From assembly GCA_030844565.1 (NCBI GenBank), contig JAUUNK010000004.1:1-64000 (forward strand): a stretch of DNA of 64,000 nt. Reading direction: 5' to 3'. A program made the translations under genes and the position numbers. The notes beneath the pieces were generated by a model. That model was given only the letters and a program-made list of their open reading frames with translations. It did not search any database and was not told the DNA's origin. This document shows, piece by piece, positions 44,257-52,596 of this stretch (its first letter is position 1; every line of letters starts with the position of its first letter). The stretch is from Bacteroides ovatus (GTDB taxonomy: Bacteria > Bacteroidota > Bacteroidia > Bacteroidales > Bacteroidaceae).

Positions 44257-46815
44257 CTATTTACTATTATACATCAAACTTAGCACGAAAGTCTTTATGC
44301 CGAAACGTGGCATAGATACGGTTATTTGTGATTTCCCGGCACGCCTCTTTATCTTTTTTCTTTCAATAGAGTTCCCCCGGAGGTCCACCTCTTCCACTGC
44401 GGATAACGGCATATCGAAAGCGATGCGATGCTGTGCATTGTCTCCTTCGGCGTTGAAGAGACGTAACACTACCTTCCCGTCTTGCAGCTTGGCAGCACAC
44501 ACCTGATAGCCGGTGCTACGCAAATCGACAAAAGATTTGGATTCCCGCTTTGCCGAGGGATGGTAGGAAGATAATAGAGGTTCGTTCCAGCAATCGCTGC
44601 TGGTGGCTATCGAAGCCCGGTCCCACGTTTCCCGGTGAGGGATGATGGCGTATCTCATTGCCAGTGGTCGGGTGATTTTATAATCAGGTCCCCATAAACC
44701 TACACCGGAATATTGTGCTGTCAACCCCAGCGGATAGTCCTCCCCATAAGAGTAAGAAGTAGTGTGGTCGGACAATAATGCCCATCCGTAGCCTCCTTTC
44801 CGTTCTGCCAGGTCCACCCAGTGGAGCAGAATATTATGCTTGATTTGGTCCCAACTACCAAAGAAAGTGTTCTCCAGCTTACTTTCGCATACATCAAACG
44901 GAGCATTTTTATAAATACACGCATCCTGGAGATTTACCGGAAAGAGTACGCTCAGCTTATAACGGTCGTCACAATACGCCCGACGATTATCGCGCCATCT
45001 TTGCTCTTTATATTCACCAATGCCTACATTCTTTTTCCAATTAATAAGAAGGTTGAAATCAATCCGCCTTTCTCCCCGCGAAAGGGTGACAATCTGTTCG
45101 AAGGGATGGGAAGCTATTTCTCCTTCTATCTTTACTTTCTTCTCCCATTCGTTATCTCTCAAGACAGTGAGCCGTGCCGGAGCCTCGGCAGAAGAACGGA
45201 ACTTTCCTTCTTCATAAAAATACCCTCTCAACTCTCCCAAAGCATATTCACCGGTTTTCCCGGCAAACTCTTTTTCCCCTTCTTTCTTTGCAATCAGGCT
45301 TTTGATAGTTCCTCCCTTCGACAAATCGAAAGTAATTCTGTACATGTCATTCTCTAACACATATTCTCGTTCATTTACCACCTTTCTACTTGGGGAAACC
45401 ATCCCTTTGTCCGACTTCTTTCGCCTGATACAATAGGTGGAATAGCCGAAGGGAGGAACTTCTGCTTCAAAAAACAATCTAACCTTTTCACCTTCTCTTT
45501 CTATAAAGCAACCTATGTGGTTATTTCTCCAATCATAGATTTCTATATCCGAACTTGCATATTCTTGGGAAAGCAGAACGCTTGTCATCTCCTTTCGGGG
45601 TGTCCCTAGAGTATTGTAAACATGTAGATAGCCCTGTTCTCCGCCAACCAATATGTGTCCTTCATCAAAACTTCTCATAGACGCATCGATGATAGTGGCG
45701 GAAACAGCGTTGGTATTATCGGTCCACCGCTTAATGGCATCTGCCCATGTACCTCGTTTATCCAATCCGTTATAGGGAACAATCCACGAATCATGATGCT
45801 GGGCAAGCATCAAAGTGCGCCATGCCTCGTCCAAATCCGCCTGCCGGCAAGAATAGCCATTTTCCAGATGGGCCATTACCGACATTTTTTCAGCCATCAC
45901 AATCTTATTCTCCGAAGTACGCACCTCTTGTGCAATCTTCTGCAATACCTGGCTTCCCCACATCAGATTGACGTGCATATCTTCCTGCGAGAAATGCCAG
46001 TTGTCCTCCGTTTTACCTGTCGAAATCTTTTCGATATAATCTTTCCACCTTATATATATAGAATTACCCTTTGTGTTCTTACCACTTCCCAGCCACGGTC
46101 CGTTCTTCCATCCGGCATCTTGAAAACACATACCTACGGGATGCTCAATACCCGCCTGCCGGCAATCTTTGAGATAAGACTCCGAATTGCACCATGCAGT
46201 AGTCTGCCAGGTAGAACCTTCTTCCAGCTTTTCGCAAGCATAGCGAGGAACAGTGAGTATGGAAGTTCCATCGGTCCCTATCCAGTTGACCAGTTCTCCG
46301 CCATAAGCGCCCGTGTATCCTCCCCAGCAAGTATTTGGGCATTTCAGCACGGCATATTTAAAACCTAACTGTTTCAATATCTGTGGCAAGCAACTTGTAA
46401 AGCAAGGTTCTTCCACTGAATAGGTAACAAAACGCACTTCGGGGAAATGCTTGTTTATCTTAGCTATGCCATATTGAAACTGGCGGATGATGCTTTCGCC
46501 TGATATATTATAGCAGTAAGGTTGCGCATACGTAGGATTGGTAAATTCCATTTGCTCACCGGTAACCCTATCTTTAAATTGCCGGTAAGCATCCGGCGTC
46601 TTCACCTGAATTGTATCCCAGGTTTCAGGCTCTATCTCCAGACAAATCCGCCACTCGGGATGCTTGGTCAGTTGGTCCACGATAAACTGAGTCTTCCATG
46701 CCACAGGATAATGCCCGTATATCCCTCCATGATACCCGTCAACAAAGTATGCTTGTTGAGAATAGGCACAGATGCTGAGTAAACTTATTAATAATCCTAT
46801 ATAAAACTTGTTCAT
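44257..46815 (-). CDS. GH38-type alpha-mannosidase, secreted
   Basis: This 852-residue protein has an SPI signal peptide (to about residue 20). The N-terminal domain resembles the GH38 seven-stranded barrel: DGYHGGIYGHYP at 26-37 for the His-containing first strand, EIEPETWD near 60-67, TYSVEEPCF near 131-139, and the mid-domain signature AQHHDSWIVPYNG with His340-His341-Asp342, equivalent to the QHHDA motif of GH38. The C-terminal half is all-beta, as in the family. GH38 enzymes are retaining, zinc-dependent alpha-mannosidases. The sequence is divergent, so the linkage cleaved is unknown. It lies 20 bp after the small anti-sigma gene and 10 bp before GH92. Confidence 0.82.
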   Translation of the reverse strand: MNKFYIGLLISLLSICAYSQQAYFVDGYHGGIYGHYPVAWKTQFIVDQLTKHPEWRICLEIEPETWDTIQVKTPDAYRQFKDRVTGEQMEFTNPTYAQPYCYNISGESIIRQFQYGIAKINKHFPEVRFVTYSVEEPCFTSCLPQILKQLGFKYAVLKCPNTCWGGYTGAYGGELVNWIGTDGTSILTVPRYACEKLEEGSTWQTTAWCNSESYLKDCRQAGIEHPVGMCFQDAGWKNGPWLGSGKNTKGNSIYIRWKDYIEKISTGKTEDNWHFSQEDMHVNLMWGSQVLQKIAQEVRTSENKIVMAEKMSVMAHLENGYSCRQADLDEAWRTLMLAQHHDSWIVPYNGLDKRGTWADAIKRWTDNTNAVSATIIDASMRSFDEGHILVGGEQGYLHVYNTLGTPRKEMTSVLLSQEYASSDIEIYDWRNNHIGCFIEREGEKVRLFFEAEVPPFGYSTYCIRRKKSDKGMVSPSRKVVNEREYVLENDMYRITFDLSKGGTIKSLIAKKEGEKEFAGKTGEYALGELRGYFYEEGKFRSSAEAPARLTVLRDNEWEKKVKIEGEIASHPFEQIVTLSRGERRIDFNLLINWKKNVGIGEYKEQRWRDNRRAYCDDRYKLSVLFPVNLQDACIYKNAPFDVCESKLENTFFGSWDQIKHNILLHWVDLAERKGGYGWALLSDHTTSYSYGEDYPLGLTAQYSGVGLWGPDYKITRPLAMRYAIIPHRETWDRASIATSSDCWNEPLLSSYHPSAKRESKSFVDLRSTGYQVCAAKLQDGKVVLRLFNAEGDNAQHRIAFDMPLSAVEEVDLRGNSIERKKIKRRAGKSQITVSMPRFGIKTFVLSLMYNSK

Positions 46816-46835
46816 GACAACTTATAATCAAAGTT

Positions 46836-47060
46836 CTATTCCCTCTCGGCAATTTCTCTCTCACGTATAAATCTCAACCACCGGGCACGCGCGAACTCCC
46901 CGTCCTCCAATTGAGGTAACCAATCTAAAAGTGCCGCCAGCTGCTGAAAGTCTATAAATTCTTCGCGCAACTCTTCGTTTTCTTCTACCACCTTCAAAAA
47001 TTCATCCTTTTCTTCTGCTGAAAGTTCATTTGCAAAATATTTATGTAGGCTGTTCTCCAT
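46836..47060 (-). CDS. Short anti-sigma-factor-like protein lacking FecR and membrane domains
   Basis: This 74-residue acidic helical protein reads MENSLHKYFANELSAEEKD and later WLPQLEDGEFARARWLRF. It matches the N-terminal cytoplasmic sigma-binding part of Bacteroides FecR-type anti-sigma factors (typically over 300 residues), but stops where the transmembrane helix would start. No continuation of the FecR domain is visible in any frame: the GH38 gene begins 20 bp later. It directly follows an ECF sigma gene (76 bp), so it probably binds that sigma factor. How the signal reaches it without a periplasmic domain is unclear. It could be a natural mini anti-sigma or a truncation. Confidence 0.7.
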   Translation of the reverse strand: MENSLHKYFANELSAEEKDEFLKVVEENEELREEFIDFQQLAALLDWLPQLEDGEFARARWLRFIREREIAERE

Positions 47061-47136
47061 CTTCGTTCTTTTTTTACTTTAAGAACGATTGCTATACCCC
47101 CTACCCCTAAAAGAGATTTCAAAAATAAACAAAATA

Positions 47137-47661
47137 TCAGACAGGTAAACAAAGACAAAGCTTTGTCCTCAACTTTTTAAGCGCAATCCCCATCTGGCAT
47201 TCTACCGTATTTACTGAAATGCCCAGTCGCTCAGAAATTTCCTTGTATTTAAGATGTTCAAAACGACTCAGAACAAATATTTCACGACATCTCTGCGGCA
47301 AACTGTCTATGGCTGCACGAATAAGCAATTCCATGTCCTGAGTTTCGGAGATAACTGAAGCTTCAAAGCGTTCCAGTGATTGCAGCTTCAACTTCAGTTC
47401 CGTTTCAAAAGAAGACTGCGTATTCTCTACATATCGTTGCTCGAACACTTTATGTTTAAGATGGTCCAAACATCTGTTCCTCACCAGACGGAAAAGATAA
47501 GCGTTCATATTGTCTACGTATCCTATCAAATCACGCTTTTCCCACAAACAGGCAAAGACGTCCTGAGTGATATTCTCCGCATCCTCTTCGAATACGACAA
47601 AGTCTTTTGCAAACCTTACCAGTTTAGGATAATAAGCAAGATATAATTCAGAGAAAGTCAT
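47137..47661 (-). CDS. ECF-family RNA polymerase sigma factor
   Basis: The 174-residue product has region 2 (FSELYLAYYPKLVRFAKDFV and DAENITQDVFACLWEKR, then AYLFRLVRNRCLDHLKHK) and region 4 (SLPQRCREIFVLSRFEHL, KYKEISERLGISVNTVE) of the Bacteroides sigma-70 family expansion. It directs RNA polymerase to a small set of promoters. Gene order sigma, anti-sigma, GH38, GH92 on one strand with short gaps makes autoregulated control of mannosidase expression likely. None of the three SusC proteins in the window has the STN domain that normally signals to such pairs. Confidence 0.93.
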   Translation of the reverse strand: MTFSELYLAYYPKLVRFAKDFVVFEEDAENITQDVFACLWEKRDLIGYVDNMNAYLFRLVRNRCLDHLKHKVFEQRYVENTQSSFETELKLKLQSLERFEASVISETQDMELLIRAAIDSLPQRCREIFVLSRFEHLKYKEISERLGISVNTVECQMGIALKKLRTKLCLCLPV

Positions 47662-47710
47662 GGTTGTTTTTCTTTAGATTAGTATTTCAGTTATCATAAA
47701 TGTTGTAGTG

Positions 47711-47718
47711 CAAATATA
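47711..47718 (-). promoter_or_regulatory. Candidate -7 box for the ECF sigma operon
   Basis: Minus-strand TATATTTG matches TAnnTTTG about 50 bp upstream of the sigma start codon. No TTTG at the -33 position was seen; the upstream side abuts the terminator of the DUF6377 gene. Weak support. Confidence 0.35.
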
Positions 47719-47725
47719 AAAACGA

Positions 47726-47755
47726 AATAAGCCTACTTCTATCAGGTAGTAGGCT
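47726..47755 (-). terminator. Terminator of the DUF6377 gene
   Basis: AGCCTACT (47730-47737) and AGTAGGCT (47748-47755) form an 8-bp perfect stem with a 10-nt loop; on the minus strand TTATTTCGTTTTTA follows. It is about 100 bp past the stop codon of the regulator. Confidence 0.65.
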
Positions 47756-47852
47756 CTAAAGTAGACCTTTTTAAGGGTACATATTACATAATAATTTGAA
47801 TAGAAGCAATTTACCAAACATCGATTTTAGCAGTTTGGTAAACCGGATAGAA

Positions 47853-49484
47853 TCATTTTCCGGATAAAGAACCGAGCTTTTTTACCTTTTCCTCGAAGAG
47901 ATTGCTGTCGATGAGCGACATTCTCTTTACCTTGCTTTTATAATTGTAGATGGTCTGGACGGAGTAGTGAAGAAAGCCAGCAATTTGTGCCACATCAGTA
48001 ATGCCCAGACGAATCAAAGCGAAGATACGCAATTCCGTATTCAGCCGATCTTTATCCAATTGATAGTATTCTTCTTCCCTCAACAGAGAATTGAATTCTT
48101 CTACAAAGTTAGGATAGAGTTTCAAAAAGGCTTTATCGAAGTTTAAATAGAGTTCTTCCAACTCTTTTTCAAAAGAACGGGAAGAAGACTTATACAAATC
48201 GTCAAACTGCCCGGCTTTTATTTTCCGGTTCACATTCTTCCTGTAATCATCCAACCTATTAATGTAGACTGCACATTGATTCATAAAGTATCCAATGTAC
48301 TTCTCTTTGATAAGATTCGCTTCATCCAGCTTCCGATTGAGCGCAATCAGTTCTTCGTTCATCCTCTTGAGATGCCGGCGGGCTTTAGAAACAATTTTTG
48401 TCTGCCGATAGTTAAAGTATAATGTAAGTCCAAGAGCTATGACAAACAGGCTGGTCAGTAGTGAATAAAAACGTAAGTTTCGCTTTTGTTGCTCTAACTT
48501 ATATAAATAGGTGTTTTCTATGATGGGGTGCACACGTGCTATCACTGTGTTGCGGAAACGGGAATTATAATAGATAGCATCGTCCAACGCCACCTTGATA
48601 TAGTTATACGCCCTGTTAATATCTCCCTTTTTATAAAGATTAATAGCCAAAGTAAGCAAAGCCTCATTTTCTTTCACAGCCAACTTAGTATCTGTCATAG
48701 CAGCAAGAATCAAGAATTTCTCTTCAAGCTCCGGCTGTCCTGCCAGTCCATATAGCTTTGCCATCCCCATAGCAACCATCGCATAACTATGCGTATCAGG
48801 CTCTTGTTTCCCATAGATTTTCTGCAAAATGTCCACGGCTTCTTTTGCATTGCCTTCTTCTTGAAGCTTAAAAGCCTTTTCCTTTAAATATTCGTCTGAA
48901 CCGGGAGATAAGAGATTCATAATTGTGTCTCTACATGCTTCTTTCTGCCGGATATACTCTTTGGAGAAGTTCACATCAGCCGTATATTTAACAAGATTCT
49001 CATAGTATCTTATAGAGTTCCAGCAATACACCGCTTTCAGATAAGGAGGGAGTTTATCAAATTCGATAGACGTAAATATATCTTTTGCCTGCACAAACAA
49101 TCCGGAAAGGGAATAAATAAAAGCCAGATGCAGCCTGCTCTCCAGCAAGTACTTCTCGCTTCCCATTTGCCGGGCTATTTCAATATTTTCCTGGATATAG
49201 AGTTCTGCGGAATCGCATATAAAAGATTGGTATTGCCAAATAATCTCATTATTGAGGTGAAACAGTTCATCGAGCGTCTTTAAATCTTTCTTTTTCTGTT
49301 TGAGTTCTTCAATCTTCACCTCTTTCTTTTGAGTATATACATCACGTTCGACAATCACTTTGTCCAAGACCTCTAATAAAGAATCTCTCTCATTTCTTGC
49401 TTGTAAGCTAAAGAAAAAGCAAAGCGAGAATAATATAAACAAAAAGGTGTATTTCATCTTATTTCCTTCGTCTTCATGGCACAC
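47853..49484 (-). CDS. DUF6377-type membrane-bound transcriptional regulator
   Basis: The reading frame encodes 543 residues, but the likely start is the Met at residue 10 (49457), which gives a clean signal peptide. Residues about 80-325 form TPR-like helical repeats outside the cytoplasm; a single transmembrane helix is at about 341-358, a coiled coil (RHLKRMNEELIALNRKLDE) at 370-395, and a C-terminal LuxR-like helix-turn-helix at about 484-525 (TELRIFALIRLGITDVAQIAGF region). The overall plan matches Bacteroides regulators of the DUF6377/SusR-like kind that sense sugars in the periplasm and bind DNA. It is a single-gene unit beside the ECF operon and is a good candidate controller of one of the utilisation operons here. 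Confidence 0.8.
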   Translation of the reverse strand: MCHEDEGNKMKYTFLFILFSLCFFFSLQARNERDSLLEVLDKVIVERDVYTQKKEVKIEELKQKKKDLKTLDELFHLNNEIIWQYQSFICDSAELYIQENIEIARQMGSEKYLLESRLHLAFIYSLSGLFVQAKDIFTSIEFDKLPPYLKAVYCWNSIRYYENLVKYTADVNFSKEYIRQKEACRDTIMNLLSPGSDEYLKEKAFKLQEEGNAKEAVDILQKIYGKQEPDTHSYAMVAMGMAKLYGLAGQPELEEKFLILAAMTDTKLAVKENEALLTLAINLYKKGDINRAYNYIKVALDDAIYYNSRFRNTVIARVHPIIENTYLYKLEQQKRNLRFYSLLTSLFVIALGLTLYFNYRQTKIVSKARRHLKRMNEELIALNRKLDEANLIKEKYIGYFMNQCAVYINRLDDYRKNVNRKIKAGQFDDLYKSSSRSFEKELEELYLNFDKAFLKLYPNFVEEFNSLLREEEYYQLDKDRLNTELRIFALIRLGITDVAQIAGFLHYSVQTIYNYKSKVKRMSLIDSNLFEEKVKKLGSLSGK

Positions 49485-49504
49485 ATCTAAGTCTCACAAA
49501 GTTG

Positions 49505-49539
49505 CAAAGTTAAAAAAAGAGCTGGAATAAATGAACAAA
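49505..49539 (-). promoter_or_regulatory. Candidate promoter of the DUF6377 gene
   Basis: Minus-strand TAACTTTG (49512-49505) fits TAnnTTTG, with TTTG at 49539-49536. The spacer is 23 nt, longer than the usual 19-21. It lies about 50 bp upstream of the preferred start codon. Confidence 0.45.
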
Positions 49540-49589
49540 ATTAAAGATAACAATACAGAAAGCCGACACTGAATATACCTTCAGCTAAG

Positions 49590-50432
49590 CTAGGAGATAA
49601 TATTTATCAACTCATCCATACAGAGCCGTTTCTCTATAATCCCACTCAAATCCTCGAAAGATTGAAATAATTCTTCTTCGCCTATTGCAAAACCCTCCTC
49701 TCTTTCAGGCGTAACATTATATATTAACTTATCTTCCTCCGGAATCTTCAAAGAAGGAAGATAGGGAATAGCTCCCAGAAACTTCTTTTGATACTTCTTT
49801 TCAATGAAACCGGTTCCTTTATGCAGCAATTCTTCTTCACCGTCATATTTATTAAAAACAAAGCCTTTTATAAGCTTCCTATATCTCTCTTCCAAAAGCT
49901 CAAGCGTACCGGCAACCGAAGCAAAGCCACCGCCATATTCAACATTGCTTATTAAAACTACAGGGAGCTGGAAATAATCTGCAAGCCACATATTGGAAAT
50001 ATCCTCTGTAGAACGGTTTATCTCCGCAGGAGAGCCTGCGCCTTCAATAATTATCAAATCATATTCTTTCCTTAATGAGGTATAAGCATTAACCACCGCC
50101 TGTTTTATATGGGGGAGGATACGGGAATATTCCCTAAAGTCTCCCACATGCTCTACTTTCCCGTTTATGACGAACTCGGTGTATTCTTTTCCTACCTTTA
50201 TCAAAACAGGATTCATCCGCACATCCGCTGCAACATCACATGCAAGCGTCTGTATATATTGAGCATAGCCTATCTCGTCTCCAGCGTTGATGACGAAAGC
50301 ATTAGAAGTAACATTCTGTGCTTTAAACGGACAGACCTTCCAGCCTCTCTTATAAAAGAAACGGCACAATCCCGCTACAAGAATAGTCTTTCCGGCATTG
50401 CTTGCCGTTCCTTGTATCATCAATGAGCTCAC
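49590..50432 (-). CDS. CobQ/CbiP-like ATPase domain protein without glutamine amidotransferase domain
   Basis: The 280-residue cytoplasmic protein corresponds to the N-terminal ATP-dependent synthetase half of cobyric acid synthase: P-loop GTASNAGKT at 8-16, FKAQN at 36-40, GDEIGYAQYIQTLA, MNPVLIKVG, EGAGSPAEIN and LISNVEYGGGFASVAGT. True cobyric acid synthases are about 480-500 residues and carry a C-terminal amidotransferase domain with a Cys-His pair; nothing of that kind follows in any frame. No other cobalamin gene is visible nearby. It may be a stand-alone amidoligase or dethiobiotin-synthetase-like enzyme with another substrate, or use ammonia or a separate glutaminase. It follows the small lipoprotein gene by 15 bp. 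Confidence 0.75.
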   Translation of the reverse strand: MSSLMIQGTASNAGKTILVAGLCRFFYKRGWKVCPFKAQNVTSNAFVINAGDEIGYAQYIQTLACDVAADVRMNPVLIKVGKEYTEFVINGKVEHVGDFREYSRILPHIKQAVVNAYTSLRKEYDLIIIEGAGSPAEINRSTEDISNMWLADYFQLPVVLISNVEYGGGFASVAGTLELLEERYRKLIKGFVFNKYDGEEELLHKGTGFIEKKYQKKFLGAIPYLPSLKIPEEDKLIYNVTPEREEGFAIGEEELFQSFEDLSGIIEKRLCMDELINIIS

Positions 50433-50447
50433 AGTGACCTTCCTCTC

Positions 50448-50912
50448 CTATCTACTTATAAATAAGGTATCTTTCTTAATTAACTTATAATTGCAATATT
50501 CCTCTTCTGCTCCCGTTTCTACATTCTCAATAGTAGCCCACAATACAGGAGACTTACCGAGAGAATCTGCTCTAGTCCACAGAATGTATCCGCACACAGT
50601 AGTTCCCTTCGGGAATAAATTTACATTTGTATTGGATATATCGCCAAAGACAAGTGTATTTTGCGGCGTAAAAGAGGAAGACAGCAGGTTTCCTACATGA
50701 ACATAAACATCTCGTCCTGCATCTTTTGGCAACAAAATGGCATACTGGTAAGTGGGCTTCCACACTTTATCAATATCCGGTGATTTAACAAACATGGAAT
50801 CTCCATAGTCCAAAGAAGTAAACCGGGTAGTAGTTTCACTACGGCTCATACGTATACACGCTCCAAACAAGATTCCAAATACTATACCCGAAAGAACGAA
50901 TTTTAATTTCAT
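50448..50912 (-). CDS. Hypothetical lipoprotein
   Basis: The 154-residue product has a lipoprotein signal with Cys19 (LFGAC). The mature part is predicted mostly beta and contains a conserved-looking VYVHVGNLLSSSFTPQ and YILWTRADSLGK. I do not recognise a family and assign no function. It is 15 bp upstream of the CobQ-like gene and 118 bp downstream of the MBOAT operon, so it could belong to either transcript. Confidence 0.6.
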   Translation of the reverse strand: MKLKFVLSGIVFGILFGACIRMSRSETTTRFTSLDYGDSMFVKSPDIDKVWKPTYQYAILLPKDAGRDVYVHVGNLLSSSFTPQNTLVFGDISNTNVNLFPKGTTVCGYILWTRADSLGKSPVLWATIENVETGAEEEYCNYKLIKKDTLFISR

Positions 50913-51030
50913 TAGAAATAAAGATTAAAAGATTAATATGCGGTTATCTATTATAAATACACTTGTCAATGCTTCTAACCCTACATGAATCTTGCATTTT
51001 TAACATTTGGGCAATAGAAATATAGAAAGT

Positions 51031-52596
51031 TTAGAACTGAAAGTAAATAAACGGCTGTATTTCGGTCCCTTTCATTTGTATCACCAGGTAGATAAGTGAT
51101 ACCATCAACAACGCTTTTCCCAGGAAAGGCAAACGAATGACACCCCGACAGACTGCATTTTCCCATTTATCAGGAGCAAAATGTAGCAGGAATCCCAGTG
51201 CCATCAAAGCAAATACCCGCCAATATCCTTCAAAGAGCTGAGGAAAAAGTTGTGCCTGGAAAGTGGTAGTTATTTGGCGAATCATATCCAGCGAGTTCTC
51301 GAAATCCGCATTTCGAAAGAAAATCCAGCAGAAGCAGACGAAGTGGAAAGTTATAATCACTCCCAATACTCGACGAATACCATGGCTCTGCTCTCCCTTC
51401 TTCCGGCCTGTCAGGCTCATCCAAGCTTTATGCAATGCCAGTGCTACGCCGTGGAAGGTTCCCCAAAGGACAAAGTTCCACGACGCACCATGCCACAAAC
51501 CACCCAGAAACATAGTGATAATCAAGTTTAGGTATTGACGTAACTTCCCTTTACGGTTTCCTCCTAAAGAAATATAAAGATAATCACGTAACCATGTGGA
51601 CAGGGAAATGTGCCAGCGATGCCAGAACTCGGTAATAGAAGCCGATTTATAAGGAGAATTGAAGTTCAGGTTGAAATGGAAACCGAGCAATAGGGCAATG
51701 CCGATAGCCATATCGCTATACCCCGAAAAGTCGCAATAGATTTGTAAAGCATATCCGTACACACCCAAGAGATTTTCCACACCGGAATAGAGAGTGGGAT
51801 TATCAAAGATGCGCTCCACAAAGTTAACGCTAATATAATCTGATATAACCGCCTTCTTAAAAAGACCTGAAACAATGAGAAAAATGCCACGACCAAACAT
51901 TTCTTGCGACACAAACAGCGGCTTGCGAATCTGAGGTATGAAATCGCGGGCACGCACAATGGGTCCAGCCACCAACTGGGGAAAGAAGGAGACATAGAAA
52001 GCATAATCCAGCAAATTGTTCAAAGCTTTAATTTCCCGACGATACACGTCGATAGTATAACTCAGCGACTGGAAAGTGAAAAAAGAAATACCCACAGGGA
52101 GAAAGATGTCGAGCGCCGCAAACTCTTTTCCCATCAAGGAGGAAATAATGCCGCCAAGGAAATTGGTATATTTAAAGTAGGCAAGCAACCCCAGGTTGAG
52201 CCCAAGGCTAAGAGTCACCAATCCTTTTCGCTTCCATCGCTCCGGAGTACGCTCCATACATTGTGCCAACAGGAAATCGCCTACCGTCACCAGAGCCAAA
52301 AGGAAAAAATAAGTGCCGCTACTCTTATAATAGAAATAATAGGAAAAAAGCGTCACAAACAGAATGCGCGCTGTATAACGATGTTGCAAAAGCACATATA
52401 CCACCATAAAAGCGGCAAACAACCAGAGAAAGATACCACTGCTGAATATCATCGGTGCCTGCGGATCATAGGCAAGCACTTCCCTGAGGCGGCTGAAATC
52501 TATATCAATGGGAAACATAGACATTGTAGGCTTTAATAATAGCTTGATATAACAAGTTTCCCTGAAGGATATAACCCTCGGGAAGATAGTGTACAT
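51031..52596 (-). CDS. MBOAT-family O-acyltransferase (AlgI/DltB-like)
   Basis: The frame gives 521 residues, but the first 24-26 overlap the upstream gene; the likely start is the Met at residue 25 or 27 (52524 or 52518), overlapping the upstream stop by 14-20 bp and implying translational coupling. It is a polytopic membrane protein with about 10-12 helices. MBOAT signatures are YYFYYKSSGTYFFLL, FTFQSLSYTIDVYR, EFWHRWHISLSTWLRDYLYI and LGGLWHGASWNFVLWGTFHG, the last carrying the conserved active-site His. Such proteins pass acyl groups across the membrane to acetylate exported polysaccharides, working with SGNH partners. Both SGNH genes lie immediately upstream. Confidence 0.92.
   Translation of the reverse strand: MYTIFPRVISFRETCYIKLLLKPTMSMFPIDIDFSRLREVLAYDPQAPMIFSSGIFLWLFAAFMVVYVLLQHRYTARILFVTLFSYYFYYKSSGTYFFLLALVTVGDFLLAQCMERTPERWKRKGLVTLSLGLNLGLLAYFKYTNFLGGIISSLMGKEFAALDIFLPVGISFFTFQSLSYTIDVYRREIKALNNLLDYAFYVSFFPQLVAGPIVRARDFIPQIRKPLFVSQEMFGRGIFLIVSGLFKKAVISDYISVNFVERIFDNPTLYSGVENLLGVYGYALQIYCDFSGYSDMAIGIALLLGFHFNLNFNSPYKSASITEFWHRWHISLSTWLRDYLYISLGGNRKGKLRQYLNLIITMFLGGLWHGASWNFVLWGTFHGVALALHKAWMSLTGRKKGEQSHGIRRVLGVIITFHFVCFCWIFFRNADFENSLDMIRQITTTFQAQLFPQLFEGYWRVFALMALGFLLHFAPDKWENAVCRGVIRLPFLGKALLMVSLIYLVIQMKGTEIQPFIYFQF

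Noticed and set aside
45655..46368. 237-residue plus-strand frame opposite GH38
   Set aside because: Antisense shadow, no domain pattern.
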